A stretch of DNA of 64,000 nt from CBDHDJ01 sp965261645 (GTDB taxonomy: Bacteria > Pseudomonadota > Alphaproteobacteria > SHVV01), in NCBI GenBank assembly GCA_965261645.1, contig CBDHDJ010000003.1, positions 372,001 to 436,000 on the forward strand. Direction: 5' to 3'. The position numbers and the translations under genes are program-made. Below are positions 36,423-46,048 of the stretch, piece by piece. Every line of letters starts with the position of its first letter. The stretch's first letter is position 1. The notes beneath the pieces are model-generated. The model was given only the letters and a program-made list of their open reading frames with translations, did no database searches and was not told where the DNA came from.

Positions 36423-37673
36423 TGGAGTGCGCCCCTATGTCCGGACAGGATCACTCGGCGGCCTTGACCGTATGCCGGGCATGTTGATCCTCGAACTGTA
36501 CCGGGCTCAGATATCCGAGCGCGGAGTGGAGACGTCGTGAGTTGTAGACCTCATCGATGAATCTGGGAAGGTCTGCGGTAACGTCGTCGAAAGTCTCGTA
36601 TTCCATGAGATAGACTGCTTCGACCTTGAGCGTCTTCATGAAACTCTCAGCCATAGCGTTCTCGTAAGGGTTGCCACGCCGGCTCATCGAGCCGATCAGC
36701 CCATGTTTGGCGAGCAGCTTGCGATAGTCTGCCGCTGCGTATTGTGATCCGCGATCCGAATGGTGGATACAGCCCCTTGGCGGCTGTCGTGACCGGACAG
36801 CGGCCTTGAGCGCTGCCAAGGTGAGCCGCGTATCGATCGAGCGGCTGATGGCATAACCAACGACGCGGCGTGACCACGCATCGAGGATGACGGCGGCATA
36901 AACGAAGCCAACGGCGATCGCGACGTAGGTGATGTCTGCGACCCAGAGCTGGTTCGGCCTGTCGGCCGTAACGTCCTTGGCGCGGTTGGAGAAGATCGGA
37001 CTATCGTGATCGCTGTCGGTTGTGGCGATGAAACGCCTGCGACGCTTGGGCTGTAGGTCGTGCTGGCGCATCAGACGGCGGATCTTCTTACCGTTGACGA
37101 CGATCCCCTGATGGCGTAGCTCGGCCCCGACACGTCGATAGCCGTAAGCCTCAAACTCTTCGCAGATCGCCGTGATGCGGGCGACGATCTCGGTGTCGGC
37201 CTCGGTCGCCGGCGTATCGTAGTAGGTGGAGCGCGGCAGGCCCATCAGACGACATCCTCGCGCGATGGTGAGCCCACGGGGCCGGCAATCACGGACGTAG
37301 TCGCGCTTCTCGGCCGTGGTGCGCTCTTGAGTGCCCCTTTTAGAAACTCGATCTCCAGCGCCTGCCGGCCTACCAGGCGCTCAAGGGCAGAGATCTTCGC
37401 CTCAAATTCCTGGAGAAGGCCGGCGGCCTCCACGTCTTCGTCAAACGCGCCGGCTTCGAGCTTCGACACCCAGATGCGGATCAGGTTGCGCGAGACGTCG
37501 TGGCGCCTGGCCAGCCCGTGAAGGGTCTCGCCTCCGAGATATTCCTGAGCAACCTGTCGCTTGAACTCAATACTGTAGGTTCGGTGCTTGGCCATGGCTT
37601 CCATCCTCTGAAAGCCCAGCATTCCCGGTCAATTCCAAACGTGCAACCTGTCCACCCTCAGGGGCGCACCCCA
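36423..37673 (-). mobile_element. IS3-family element, 1,251 bp, copy b
   Basis: Same length and termini as copy a (27958-29208), opposite orientation, flanked by the 3-bp duplication CAC (36420-36422 and 37674-37676). The end next to 37673 has one mismatch (GGGGTG for GGAGTG). It landed between the fliG gene and hspQ without breaking either. Confidence 0.93.
36451..37595 (-). CDS. IS3-family transposase OrfAB (copy b), -1 frameshift
   Basis: Same protein as copy a: OrfA from MAKHRTYSIEFKRQ, the same slippage site A-AAA-GGG, and OrfB with the three catalytic motifs (LWVADITYV, HHSDRGSQY, NAMAESFMKTLK). I see no inactivating change. Confidence 0.94.
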
Positions 37674-37898
37674 CACCCTGCACATAATGTACCAGAATGT
37701 ACCAAAAGCGGGGCGCGGACGAAACACTCACGATTAACGGCGGCGCACTCTAGTGCGGGGAAACCCCACGCCTCCGTTGCGCCCGATCTTGTGCAACGAG
37801 CGGGGTATTCCGGAGGCGGCAACGCGGCACTTGAACCGGCCGGAAACCCGTAGTTTAACTGCCTTCTCAAACGAGAACCTTCGAGTACGGGGTGAGAC

Positions 37899-38216
37899 AT
37901 GGGCGCTTCCAACGCCAAGTTCAGCGTGGGTCAACTGATTCACCACAAGCTGTTTGACTATCGCGGCGTGATCGCCGATGTCGATCCCGTCTTCCGGGGC
38001 ACCGACGAGTGGTACCAGCAGATGGCGCGCAGCCGCCCGCCAAAGGATGAGCCCTGGTATAACATTCTGGTCCACGGCGCATCGCACCAAACCTACGTCG
38101 CCGAGCAAAACCTCGAGCTCGACGACAGCGAAGACGCCATCGATCACCCCTATCTCGACCACTATTTTGACGGCCGGCGCGATGGCGCCTACGTGCTGCG
38201 CCGCACCGTAAATTAG
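37899..38216 (+). CDS. hspQ: Heat shock protein HspQ (YccV-like)
   Basis: 105 residues, full length. Family motifs: FSVGQLIHHKLFDYRGVIAD with the following VDP, PKDEPWYNILVHGA and TYVAEQNLELD. HspQ binds hemimethylated DNA and in enterobacteria acts as a specificity factor for Lon degradation of DnaA and other proteins. GGGGTGAGAC upstream of the ATG is a plausible ribosome binding site. The 225 bp before it hold no gene. Confidence 0.94.
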   Translation: MGASNAKFSVGQLIHHKLFDYRGVIADVDPVFRGTDEWYQQMARSRPPKDEPWYNILVHGASHQTYVAEQNLELDDSEDAIDHPYLDHYFDGRRDGAYVLRRTVN

Positions 38217-38309
38217 ACCTCCCAGGTTTTGCGCCGCACCGTGGGCCGATAATGTCGCGCCGATGGCCCCACGCTGGCGCCAGCCGATATTTCGTTGCCG
38301 AGCGATATC

Positions 38310-38958
38310 ATGGTCAAGAACACCGATGACGTAAACATACTCGAGGTAAGTACGCCCTATCAGGGCTTCTTCCGGGTTGACCGCTACCGCTTCCGCAAGC
38401 GCCGCCACGATGGAAGCTGGAGCGACGAACTCACACACGACATCTTCGAGCGCGGCCGAACCGTGGGCGTCTTGCCCTACGACCCGGCGCTGGACTCGGT
38501 GGTGTTGATCGAGCAGGTGCGCATCGGCGTCCATGCCGGCGGCGGCCCGCTCAGACCGGTCGAGATCGTGGCTGGCATCTCCGAGCCGGGCGAGGCCGCA
38601 GACGATGTGGCGCGCCGTGAACTAACCGAGGAGACGGGGCTCACGGCCATCGATCTATGCCCCATCGGCGGTGTTTTCCTGTCGCCGGGCGGCTCATCCG
38701 AGCACATGACGCTCTTTCTCGCCCGTGTCGATGCCCGCGGCGCCGGCGGTCACCACGGCAACCGGCACGAGGGTGCAAGACATCCTGGCGAGCCGGCACG
38801 ACTTCGCCGGCGCCATGACGGCGATCAGCGAAGGCCGCATCAATACCGCGCCTGCCGTCATTGCGCTTCAATGGCTCGCGCTCAACCGCGATGAGGTCCG
38901 CCGCCGCTGGCTGCCATCGGCCGAGACCTCTCTTGAAAGCGCTCCAGCGGGCCGGTAG
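38310..38958 (+). pseudogene. NUDIX hydrolase (ADP-ribose pyrophosphatase-like), frameshifted
   Basis: The NUDIX box is complete: GISEPGEAADDVARRELTEE then TGL. PVEIVAGISEPGE and GVFLSPGGSSEHM are typical of ADP-ribose pyrophosphatases. Near 38775-38785 an extra base (GGTGCAAGACATC) shifts the frame; the C-terminal part RINTAPAVIALQWLALNRD continues in the next frame to 38958. The catalytic box lies before the shift. A TTG at 38295 is an alternative start. Confidence 0.85.
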
Positions 38959-38999
38959 ATTGCCAAGCCCGATCCAGTTTCAATCAGGGGTTCCCAACG

Positions 39000-40007
39000 T
39001 TGCGTATACGCAAGGACTTTGCTGACGCGGTCGGCAACACGCCGCTCATTCGCCTGCGCGAGGTCTCGGAGGCGACCGGGTGCGAGATCTTGGGCAAAGC
39101 CGAGTTTCTCAACCCCGGGAGCTCGGTGAAGGACCGGGCCGCGCTCTACATCATTCTCGACGCCGAAAAAAGGGGACAACTTTATCCCGGTGGCGTGATC
39201 GTCGAGGGCACCGCCGGCAATACCGGCATCGGCCTGGCTCTTGTCGGCAACGCCCGCGGCTACCGTAGTGTCATCGTCATCCCCGAGACCCAGAGCCAGG
39301 AAAAGATCGACATGCTGCGCCTGTGCGGCGCCGACGTGCGGCTCGTGCCTGCCGTGCCCTACTCGGACCCCGGCAACTATGTGAAGGTCTCCGGCCGTAT
39401 TGCGGAGGAACTCGCCGAAACCGAGCCCAATGGCGCAATCTGGGCCAACCAGTTCGACAATGTCGCCAACCGTCAGGCGCACTACGAGGGCACCGGCCCG
39501 GAAATCTGGGAGCAGACCGAAGGCAAGGTCGACGCCTTCATCTGCTCGGTGGGCACCGGTGGGACTCTGGCCGGCGTGGGCATGGCGCTCAAGGAGAGGA
39601 ACAAGGACGTCGTGATCGGCCTCGCCGATCCTGGAGGCGCCGCGCTTTACAACTACTACACACAGGGCGAGCTGAAGTCCGAAGGGGAGGAATCGATCAC
39701 CGAGGGCATCGGCCAGGGCCGCATCACCGCCAATCTCGAGGGAGCGCCCATCGATACCGCCTTCCTGATCCCCGATGCGGAGGCCCTGCCCTATATATTT
39801 GACCTCGTTCTGAACGAAGGTCTGTGCATGGGCGGATCGACGGGCATCAACGTCGCCGGCGCCGTGAGGCTGGCCAAGGAACTTGGGCCCGGCCACACCA
39901 TCGTCACGATCCTCGCTGACTACGGCACGCGCTATCAGAGAAAGCTGTTTAACCCGGCGTTCTTGCGGGAACGCGGCCTGCCGACGCCCACCTGGCTCGA
40001 AAGCTGA
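39000..40007 (+). CDS. cysK: Cysteine synthase A
   Basis: 335 residues, fold-type II PLP enzyme that makes cysteine from O-acetylserine and sulfide. The PLP lysine is in FLNPGSSVKDRAALYI, the substrate loop is VEGTAGNTGIGLAL and the phosphate-binding loop SVGTGGTLAGVG. The start is TTG, with AGGGG 7 bp upstream. It is slightly longer at the C-terminus than typical CysK. AlaX follows 10 bp downstream, suggesting co-transcription. Confidence 0.93.
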   Translation: MRIRKDFADAVGNTPLIRLREVSEATGCEILGKAEFLNPGSSVKDRAALYIILDAEKRGQLYPGGVIVEGTAGNTGIGLALVGNARGYRSVIVIPETQSQEKIDMLRLCGADVRLVPAVPYSDPGNYVKVSGRIAEELAETEPNGAIWANQFDNVANRQAHYEGTGPEIWEQTEGKVDAFICSVGTGGTLAGVGMALKERNKDVVIGLADPGGAALYNYYTQGELKSEGEESITEGIGQGRITANLEGAPIDTAFLIPDAEALPYIFDLVLNEGLCMGGSTGINVAGAVRLAKELGPGHTIVTILADYGTRYQRKLFNPAFLRERGLPTPTWLES

Positions 40008-40017
40008 GTACCGCGCC

Positions 40018-40728
40018 ATGACGAAGCTCGTCTTCCGCGACGATCCCTACGCCAAATCCTGCCAGGCCACGGTCGTGGCCGTCACGCCTGAAGGCGTCGA
40101 GCTCGACCGCACGGTTTTCTACCCCACCGGTGGCGGGCAGCCAGGCGATTCGGGCCGGCTGAGCATCGCTGGTGGCGACGTTGTGATCGCCAATGCGGTC
40201 AAAGGGGCAGGTCCCGACGGTGTCCTGCACGTTCCCGCCGAGGGAGCATCGACCCAAGGCCTCCAACCCGGCGCGATCGTCGAGGCCGTCATCGACTGGG
40301 AGCGGCGCTACCGGCTGATGCGCATGCACACCTGCCTGCATCTTCTGTCGGCCGTGCTGTCCTTCCCGGTGACCGGAGGAAGCGTCGGCGACGGCAGGGG
40401 ACGCCTCGATCTCGATATTCCGGAAGCGATCCTCGACAAGGGCGAGGTCACCGCGCGGCTCAACCAGCTCATCGGCGAGGGACACCCCGTGAGCGCGGAG
40501 TGGATCGACGAAACGAGCCTCGCTGCGGAGCCGGAGCTGGTGAAAACGATGGCGGTGAAACCACCGGCCAGCGCTGGCCGGGTGCGGCTCATCCGCGTTC
40601 AGGACCTCGACCTTCAGGCGTGCGGCGGTACCCATGTTGCCAATACGCGCGAGATCGGCGCCGTCGCGGTGCGCAAAATAGAGAAGAAAGGACGGCATAA
40701 TCGCCGAGTGAATCTCGAACTAAAATAA
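40018..40728 (+). CDS. alaX: Alanyl-tRNA editing protein AlaX
   Basis: 236 residues. It has the AlaRS editing-domain zinc motifs: HxxxH in RMHTCLHLLSAVL and CxxxH in QACGGTHVANTREIGAV. VFYPTGGGQPGDSG at the N-terminus is also conserved, matching the AlaX-M type. It hydrolyses mischarged Ser- or Gly-tRNA(Ala) in trans. The intact ATG at 40018 follows cysK closely, with only 10 bp between. Confidence 0.94.
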   Translation: MTKLVFRDDPYAKSCQATVVAVTPEGVELDRTVFYPTGGGQPGDSGRLSIAGGDVVIANAVKGAGPDGVLHVPAEGASTQGLQPGAIVEAVIDWERRYRLMRMHTCLHLLSAVLSFPVTGGSVGDGRGRLDLDIPEAILDKGEVTARLNQLIGEGHPVSAEWIDETSLAAEPELVKTMAVKPPASAGRVRLIRVQDLDLQACGGTHVANTREIGAVAVRKIEKKGRHNRRVNLELK

Positions 40729-40757
40729 TAAAAACAATATGTTATTTAATTATACCA

Positions 40758-41609
40758 ATGTCTCATGACAGCCAAAATATCCTCGTCTCCACCGCCTGGG
40801 TGGCGGACCGTTTAGCAGAGCCTACCCTGTGCGTCCTCGATGCCTCGTGGTATCTGCCGGCGCAGGCGCGCAACCCCAAGGCTGAATACGACCGAGCCCA
40901 CGTTCCCGGGGCCCGCTTTTTCGCTATCGACACGATCTGCGATACCGCGAGCCACCTTCCCCACATGCTACCGAGCGCCGAGGCCTTCTCTGCCGCGGCG
41001 GGATATCTCGGCATTGGCGACGACGATCATGTCGTGGTCTATGACGGCAGCGGCCTGATGAGCGCGGCGCGGGTATGGTGGATGTTTCGCGCCTTCGGGC
41101 ATAGGGCCGTGGCGGTCATGAACGGCGGTTTTCCCAAGTGGCGCGCTGAAAACAGACCCCTCGAGGCGGGAATGGGAGCCAGCACCCCGCGCACCTTCAC
41201 CGCACGGCTGCAGCCCGCGATGGTGCGCGCGCTCGCCGATATGCGGGCGAACCTGGAGAGCGGCAAGGAGCAGGTCGTGGATGCCCGTTCGCCGGGCCGT
41301 TTTGCCGGCACCGAGGCCGAACCGCGGCCGGGTCTCCGCGGCGGGCATGTGCCGGGTAGCGTCAACCTGCCCTACGCGGACCTGCTCGATCCCGACACGG
41401 GTTGTGTCGCCGATGCCGCGACACTGCTCGCCCGGTTCGCGCGCGCCGGCGTCGATATCGAGCGGCCCCTCGTCACCTCATGCGGCTCAGGCGTCACGGC
41501 CGCCGTTTTGTCGCTTGCGCTCGCGCTCATCGGGCACGATGCCAACGCGCTCTATGATGGCTCGTGGGCCGAATGGGGCGGCCTCCCCGACACCGCGATC
41601 GACCAATGA
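40758..41609 (+). CDS. sseA: 3-mercaptopyruvate sulfurtransferase
   Basis: 283 residues, two tandem rhodanese domains. The C-terminal active-site loop is CGSGVTA, characteristic of mercaptopyruvate rather than thiosulfate sulfurtransferases. The first domain has AEYDRAHVPGARFFAID and the second VVDARSPGRFAGTEAEPRPG and GHVPGSVNLP. It moves sulfur from 3-mercaptopyruvate to thiol acceptors. Its stop overlaps the GNAT start (ATGA), so the two are coupled. Confidence 0.95.
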   Translation: MSHDSQNILVSTAWVADRLAEPTLCVLDASWYLPAQARNPKAEYDRAHVPGARFFAIDTICDTASHLPHMLPSAEAFSAAAGYLGIGDDDHVVVYDGSGLMSAARVWWMFRAFGHRAVAVMNGGFPKWRAENRPLEAGMGASTPRTFTARLQPAMVRALADMRANLESGKEQVVDARSPGRFAGTEAEPRPGLRGGHVPGSVNLPYADLLDPDTGCVADAATLLARFARAGVDIERPLVTSCGSGVTAAVLSLALALIGHDANALYDGSWAEWGGLPDTAIDQ

Positions 41610-42160
41610 CCACCTCGGCGCGCGACGAAAAGCTCGAATGCACTGTCACTTACCTGGAGATGGGTGCGCCGCCCGAGCTACCGCCCCTGGCGCCGCCGAC
41701 GGACTCCCGCCTCAAGCTCGCTCTTCTAAGGGCCGAGCGACCGAGCGTATCGTTCTACCGCTACCTCTACGATGCGGTAGGCGGCCCCTGGCTGTGGACG
41801 GACCGCAAAGCGCTGAGCGACGAGCAACTCGCCGCCATCATCCAGGACGACGAGGTCGAGATCTACTTGCTTTACGCCAACGGCGTGCCGGCGGGTTACG
41901 CCGAGCTCGATATGCGCGGTCGGCCCGAGGTGAATCTCGCGTATTTCGGTCTGCTGCCCGAGTTTATCGGCCAGGGGTTAGGCGCCTATTTCCTCAACTG
42001 GACCGTGCGCCGGGCCTGGGAGCACGGCCCTTCGCGGTTCACCGTCAACACCAATAATTTCGACCATCCGCGTGCGCTGCCGCTTTATCAGAAAATGGGA
42101 TTCGTGGCCCGCGCGCGCCGCACCGTGTGGATCGACCCCGATCCGGCCCCTTCACGCTGA
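41606..42160 (+). CDS. GNAT family N-acetyltransferase
   Basis: 184 residues. The acetyl-CoA binding region is LAYFGLLPEFIGQGLGAYFL followed by TVNTNNFDHPRALPLYQKMG, standard GNAT motifs A and B. It overlaps the sseA stop by 4 bp. Substrate unknown. Confidence 0.9.
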   Translation: MTTSARDEKLECTVTYLEMGAPPELPPLAPPTDSRLKLALLRAERPSVSFYRYLYDAVGGPWLWTDRKALSDEQLAAIIQDDEVEIYLLYANGVPAGYAELDMRGRPEVNLAYFGLLPEFIGQGLGAYFLNWTVRRAWEHGPSRFTVNTNNFDHPRALPLYQKMGFVARARRTVWIDPDPAPSR

Positions 42161-42285
42161 ACGCCGCCCCGCCAATCGAGTCACTGGCACGGCCCCGCCG
42201 GGGGTGACATGATGGCGCACCTTTGGCCCATGCAGCGGGGCCCGCATTCCATGCTCACTCACGACAAAAACCGCGAAGTAGGACC

Positions 42286-43452
42286 ATGAAAGAAGACACC
42301 AAGATCGTCACGGCCGGGCGTCATCCGGAGGACCACTACGGGGTCGTCAATCCACCGGTCTACCACGCCTCCACCATCATCTATCCCTCGACCGAGGTTT
42401 TGCGCCGCGCCATCGAGAACCCGGGTGAAGGGGTGTTCTATGGCCGGCGCGGGACGCCGACCACGTTTTCCCTCCAGGACGCGATGACGGAACTCGAGGG
42501 CGGTCACGCCACCAAGATCTACCCCTCGGGCCTCGCCGCGATCACCACGGCGCTATTGGCCTTTCTCAAGGCGGGAGACCACCTCTTGATGGTCGATTCC
42601 GTCTACGGACCGAGCCGGCGATTTTGCGATTCGATGCTCAAGCGCTTGGGTATCGAGACCACGTACTACGATCCGCTCATCGGTAGCGCGATCGGCGATT
42701 TGATGCGGGACACCACGGCGGTGGTCTTCACCGAAGTGCCGGGCTCGCTCACGTTCGAGATGCAGGATATTCCGGCCATCTCGGAGGCCGCGCACAAGCA
42801 CGGCGCCATCGTCATGATGGACAACACGTGGGCGACGCCGCTCTATTTCAAGCCGCTCGCCAAAGGCGTGGACGTTTCGATCCAGGCGGCAACCAAATAC
42901 ATCGTCGGTCACTCCGACGCCATGCTCGGCACCGCGACGGCCACCGAGGCCGCCTGGCCCGCGCTCGAGGCAACGACCCACGAGCTCGGCACCTGCGCCG
43001 GACCTGACGACATCTATCTCGGCCAGCGGGGCCTCCGCACCATGTCGGTCCGCCTCGAGCGCCACTCCCGGACGGCGCTCCGGCTCGCCGAGTTGCTGAA
43101 GGCCCGCCCGGAGGTCGCGCGCATCCTCTACCCGCCGCTGCCCGACGATCCCGGCCACGATATTTGGCGACGGGATTTCACCGGCGCTTCGGGGCTGTTC
43201 GGTGTCGTGCTCCAGCCCTGCTCGGACAAGGCGCTCGATGCCCTGCTCGAGGGCTGCGAGTTGTTCGGCATGGGTTATTCGTGGGGCGGCTATGAGAGCC
43301 TGATCGTGCCCGCCCACTACGGCCTGCGGCGCACCGTCACGGCGTGGGACCCGCCTGGTCCCACCATCCGCATTCACGCCGGCCTCGAGGATCCCGACGA
43401 TTTGATCGCCGATCTCGAGCAAGCGCTTGACCGCTTTGCCGCGGCCGCCTGA
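42286..43452 (+). CDS. metC: Cystathionine beta-lyase
   Basis: 388 residues, Cys/Met metabolism PLP family. The PLP lysine is in SIQAATKYIVGHSDAMLG; other motifs are YGRRGTPTTFSLQDAMTELE and MMDNTWATPLYFKPLAKGVD. The sequence is closer to proteobacterial MetC than to cystathionine gamma-synthase. It splits cystathionine to homocysteine, pyruvate and ammonia. GTAGGACC precedes the ATG. Confidence 0.92.
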   Translation: MKEDTKIVTAGRHPEDHYGVVNPPVYHASTIIYPSTEVLRRAIENPGEGVFYGRRGTPTTFSLQDAMTELEGGHATKIYPSGLAAITTALLAFLKAGDHLLMVDSVYGPSRRFCDSMLKRLGIETTYYDPLIGSAIGDLMRDTTAVVFTEVPGSLTFEMQDIPAISEAAHKHGAIVMMDNTWATPLYFKPLAKGVDVSIQAATKYIVGHSDAMLGTATATEAAWPALEATTHELGTCAGPDDIYLGQRGLRTMSVRLERHSRTALRLAELLKARPEVARILYPPLPDDPGHDIWRRDFTGASGLFGVVLQPCSDKALDALLEGCELFGMGYSWGGYESLIVPAHYGLRRTVTAWDPPGPTIRIHAGLEDPDDLIADLEQALDRFAAAA

Positions 43453-43525
43453 TTGAGCAACCCCGCTGGCCGCACCGGCGCGGCTGGAGCTATGATGCTG
43501 GCACGCGGTCCAAAGGACTCCGGTC

Positions 43526-43948
43526 ATGATTGAGGAAACGCAGGCAACACCGGCGGTCGTGAACGAGGTGATGGACACCATCACGTTCGATACCGACGGC
43601 CTCGTGCCCGCCATCGCCCAACAGCACGATACGGGCGAGGTCCTGATGATGGCGTGGATGAACCGCGAGGCGATCGCGGAGACGCTGCGCACCGGCCGGG
43701 TGTGCTACTGGTCTCGTTCGCGCCAGGCGTTGTGGCGCAAGGGCGAAACCTCGGGCCAGGTGCAGGCGTTGGTCGAATTCCGCATCGATTGCGACAGCGA
43801 CACCCTCCTCCTGCAGGTCGAGCAGACCGGCGTCGCCTGCCATACCGGTCGGCGCAATTGCTTCTTCCGCGCCGTGCGTGAGGGCCGCTTGCAGGACATC
43901 GCCGCGGTCGAGGTCGATCCGGCGACGCTCTATCCCGACAAACCGTAA
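43526..43948 (+). CDS. hisI: Phosphoribosyl-AMP cyclohydrolase
   Basis: 140 residues, stand-alone HisI (not fused to HisE). Metal-binding residues: DCDSDTLLLQVEQTGVACHT and GRRNCFF; GEVLMMAWMNREAIAETLRT and YWSRSRQALWRKGETSGQVQ are also diagnostic. Third step of histidine synthesis. No other his genes are in the window. Confidence 0.95.
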   Translation: MIEETQATPAVVNEVMDTITFDTDGLVPAIAQQHDTGEVLMMAWMNREAIAETLRTGRVCYWSRSRQALWRKGETSGQVQALVEFRIDCDSDTLLLQVEQTGVACHTGRRNCFFRAVREGRLQDIAAVEVDPATLYPDKP

Positions 43949-43959
43949 GCCGCTCGCGT

Positions 43960-44262
43960 CTAGAAGGTCTGGAGCTTCTGGCGGATACCCTGGCGGCGCA
44001 TCAGCTTGCGCTGGGCGCCCTCCGGGAAATCGGTGAGCAGGATCAGGTTTTGGTCGATCAGCACGTTGATGAGGTCCTCGACGATGCGCAACAGATCCGC
44101 TTCACTGTTGGCGAGGTAGGCGCGCATGGCGGCCTCGGACTGGCCGCCGGTGACGAAGGAGAGAAGTTCGGGATCATCGTCTGCGATCGGTTCGGCGTCA
44201 TGTTGCGCATCGACAAAAATGGCCACGATGTTCCGATTCTCATCCCGCAGCACGTAGCGCAT
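43960..44262 (-). CDS. Small conserved protein (annotated elsewhere as TrpB-like)
   Basis: 100 residues from MRYVLRDENRNIVAIF. The C-terminal part LLRIVEDLINVLIDQNLILL then TDFPEGAQRKLMRRQGIRQK matches a small alphaproteobacterial family often mislabelled tryptophan synthase subunit beta. Function unknown. It converges with hisI with a 12-bp gap. Confidence 0.8.
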   Translation of the reverse strand: MRYVLRDENRNIVAIFVDAQHDAEPIADDDPELLSFVTGGQSEAAMRAYLANSEADLLRIVEDLINVLIDQNLILLTDFPEGAQRKLMRRQGIRQKLQTF

Positions 44263-44542
44263 GATCCTCTCCCTCCTCAGCCACATCGGCGCAAAGGCAT
44301 GATATCGTCCCCCTCAGCGTCCGGGCCGATGCCCCCGTTTCGCCCTGGAGGCGTCCATTATGCATCTCTTCCTTCATGCCGCCACTTCTCAAGGTCGGAG
44401 ATATAGAGGCGTGACAGCGGCGGCCAGAGGCTCCTCGTCCGATCTCCGCCTCGCCAAGCGCCTTGTCAGGACTAGATGTTTATGAGTTATTACGCGCCGC
44501 TCGAATGCGCCGTAAATAAGCGACGGAAGGTCAAAGCGGAAC

Positions 44543-45358
44543 ATGAGGTCGGGTCCCCGTTCGATCATCGGCACCCTAGCGCGCGCCACGGTCGTGGCGT
44601 GGTGCGTTGCCCTCTTGCCGCCGAAGGCCCGCGCCGAGGATTCGCTCATGATCTTTGCCGCCGCCAGCACGGTCAAAGCGATGGAGGAGCTTAGCGCCCG
44701 GTTCACGGCGTTGGGTCATGGTGAGATTCGAGTCTCCCTCGCCTCGAGCGGCACACTCGCCAAACAAATCGAGACCGGCGCGCCGGCCGATGCCTTCCTG
44801 TCCGCCAATACGCACTGGATGGACTACCTCGCCGGGAAGAACCTCATCGACGTCGCGAACCGTACCGACCTGTTCGCCAACGAGCTTGTCCTGGCGGTGC
44901 CCGCCGACAGCAACCTCGATCTCACCATCGCCGACCGGTTTCCCTTGGGCGATGCCCTCAAGGGCGGCCATCTGGCGATCGCCGATCCCGACCATGCGCC
45001 GGCGGGTATTTACGCCAAGAAGGCGCTGCAAAATCTGGGAGTCTGGGAGGACGTCGCGGCGGTGACGGTGCGTACCGTCGATGTCCGCGCGGCGCTCATG
45101 CTGGTTGTGCGAGGTGAAGTGGAGGTGGGGGTGTTGTACGCCTCCGATGCCATGCGCGAGCCGCGCGTGCGGATCATCGACACGTTCCCGGCCACAACCC
45201 ACCCGCCGATCGTCTACCCCTTCGCGCTGGTGGCGGACAGCGACAATCCGCAGAGCGAGCGCTTCGCTGCATTCGTGCGCTCGGCGGAGGCGCGCGAAAT
45301 ATTCGCCAAGCACGGCTTCGTTCAGCTGCCACAGCCCGCGCCGGGTGAAACCCCGTGA
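44543..45358 (+). CDS. modA: Molybdate ABC transporter, periplasmic binding protein
   Basis: 271 residues. The N-terminal signal peptide has a hydrophobic core (TVVAWCVALLPP) and a likely cleavage after ARA. The mature domain begins LMIFAAASTVKAMEELSARF and contains ASSGTLAKQIETGAPADAFL, the molybdate-binding region. GVLYASDAM follows. It captures molybdate in the periplasm for ModBC. modB begins at its last codon. I see no ModE-like operator in the 280 bp upstream. Confidence 0.95.
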   Translation: MRSGPRSIIGTLARATVVAWCVALLPPKARAEDSLMIFAAASTVKAMEELSARFTALGHGEIRVSLASSGTLAKQIETGAPADAFLSANTHWMDYLAGKNLIDVANRTDLFANELVLAVPADSNLDLTIADRFPLGDALKGGHLAIADPDHAPAGIYAKKALQNLGVWEDVAAVTVRTVDVRAALMLVVRGEVEVGVLYASDAMREPRVRIIDTFPATTHPPIVYPFALVADSDNPQSERFAAFVRSAEAREIFAKHGFVQLPQPAPGETP

Positions 45359-46044
45359 ACCTCACGCCGGCCGAAGTCGAAGCCCTTGTCCTGTCGCTTC
45401 GGGTCGCCTTTTGGGCTGTCCTGGTCAGCCTGCCGCTCGGTATCTTCATGGCCTGGCTGCTGGCGCGCCGGGAGTTCTACGGCAAGGCCCTGCTCGACGC
45501 GATTGTGCATCTGCCGCTGGTCGTTCCACCGGTGGTCGTCGGTTACCTGCTGCTGGTGCTGCTCGGCCGGCGCGGCGTGGTCGGCGCGTGGCTCTATGAC
45601 GTGCTCGGCATCACATTGGTGTTCACCTGGCAGGGCGCGGCCATCGCCGCGGCGGTGATGGCCTTCCCGCTCATGGTGCGCGCCATTCGGTTGTCGCTCG
45701 ACGCCGTGGACCGCAAGATCGAGACGGCGGCGCGCACCCTCGGCGCCTCCCCGCTTGACGTGTTTTTCTCGGTCACGCTGCCGTTGACCGCACCGGGCAT
45801 CCTGACCGGGATGGTTCTGGCCTTCGCGCGCTCGCTCGGCGAGTTCGGCGCCACCATCACGTTCGTCTCCAACGTCCCGGGCGAAACGCGCACGCTGCCG
45901 CTAGCGATTTTCACCACGGTCCAGACCCCCGGTGCGGAGGTCGGGACGTTCCGCCTGGCCCTGATTTCCTTGGTCCTCGCGCTCGCCGCCCTGGCCGCCT
46001 CCGAGCTTCTCGCGCGGCGCGTGGCCAAGCGCCTCACCGGATAA
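45355..46044 (+). CDS. modB: Molybdate ABC transporter permease
   Basis: 229 residues with about five membrane segments. The EAA loop that contacts ModC is DRKIETAARTLGASPLDVFF, followed by the segment FARSLGEFGATITFVSN, typical of ModB. The GTG start overlaps the modA stop (GTGA). Confidence 0.94.
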   Translation: MNLTPAEVEALVLSLRVAFWAVLVSLPLGIFMAWLLARREFYGKALLDAIVHLPLVVPPVVVGYLLLVLLGRRGVVGAWLYDVLGITLVFTWQGAAIAAAVMAFPLMVRAIRLSLDAVDRKIETAARTLGASPLDVFFSVTLPLTAPGILTGMVLAFARSLGEFGATITFVSNVPGETRTLPLAIFTTVQTPGAEVGTFRLALISLVLALAALAASELLARRVAKRLTG

Positions 46045-46048
46045 TGCG

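Noticed and set aside
44287..44542. ModE operator or molybdenum-cofactor riboswitch before modA
   Set aside because: I looked for the ATCGCTATATA-type palindrome and for a structured leader and found neither.
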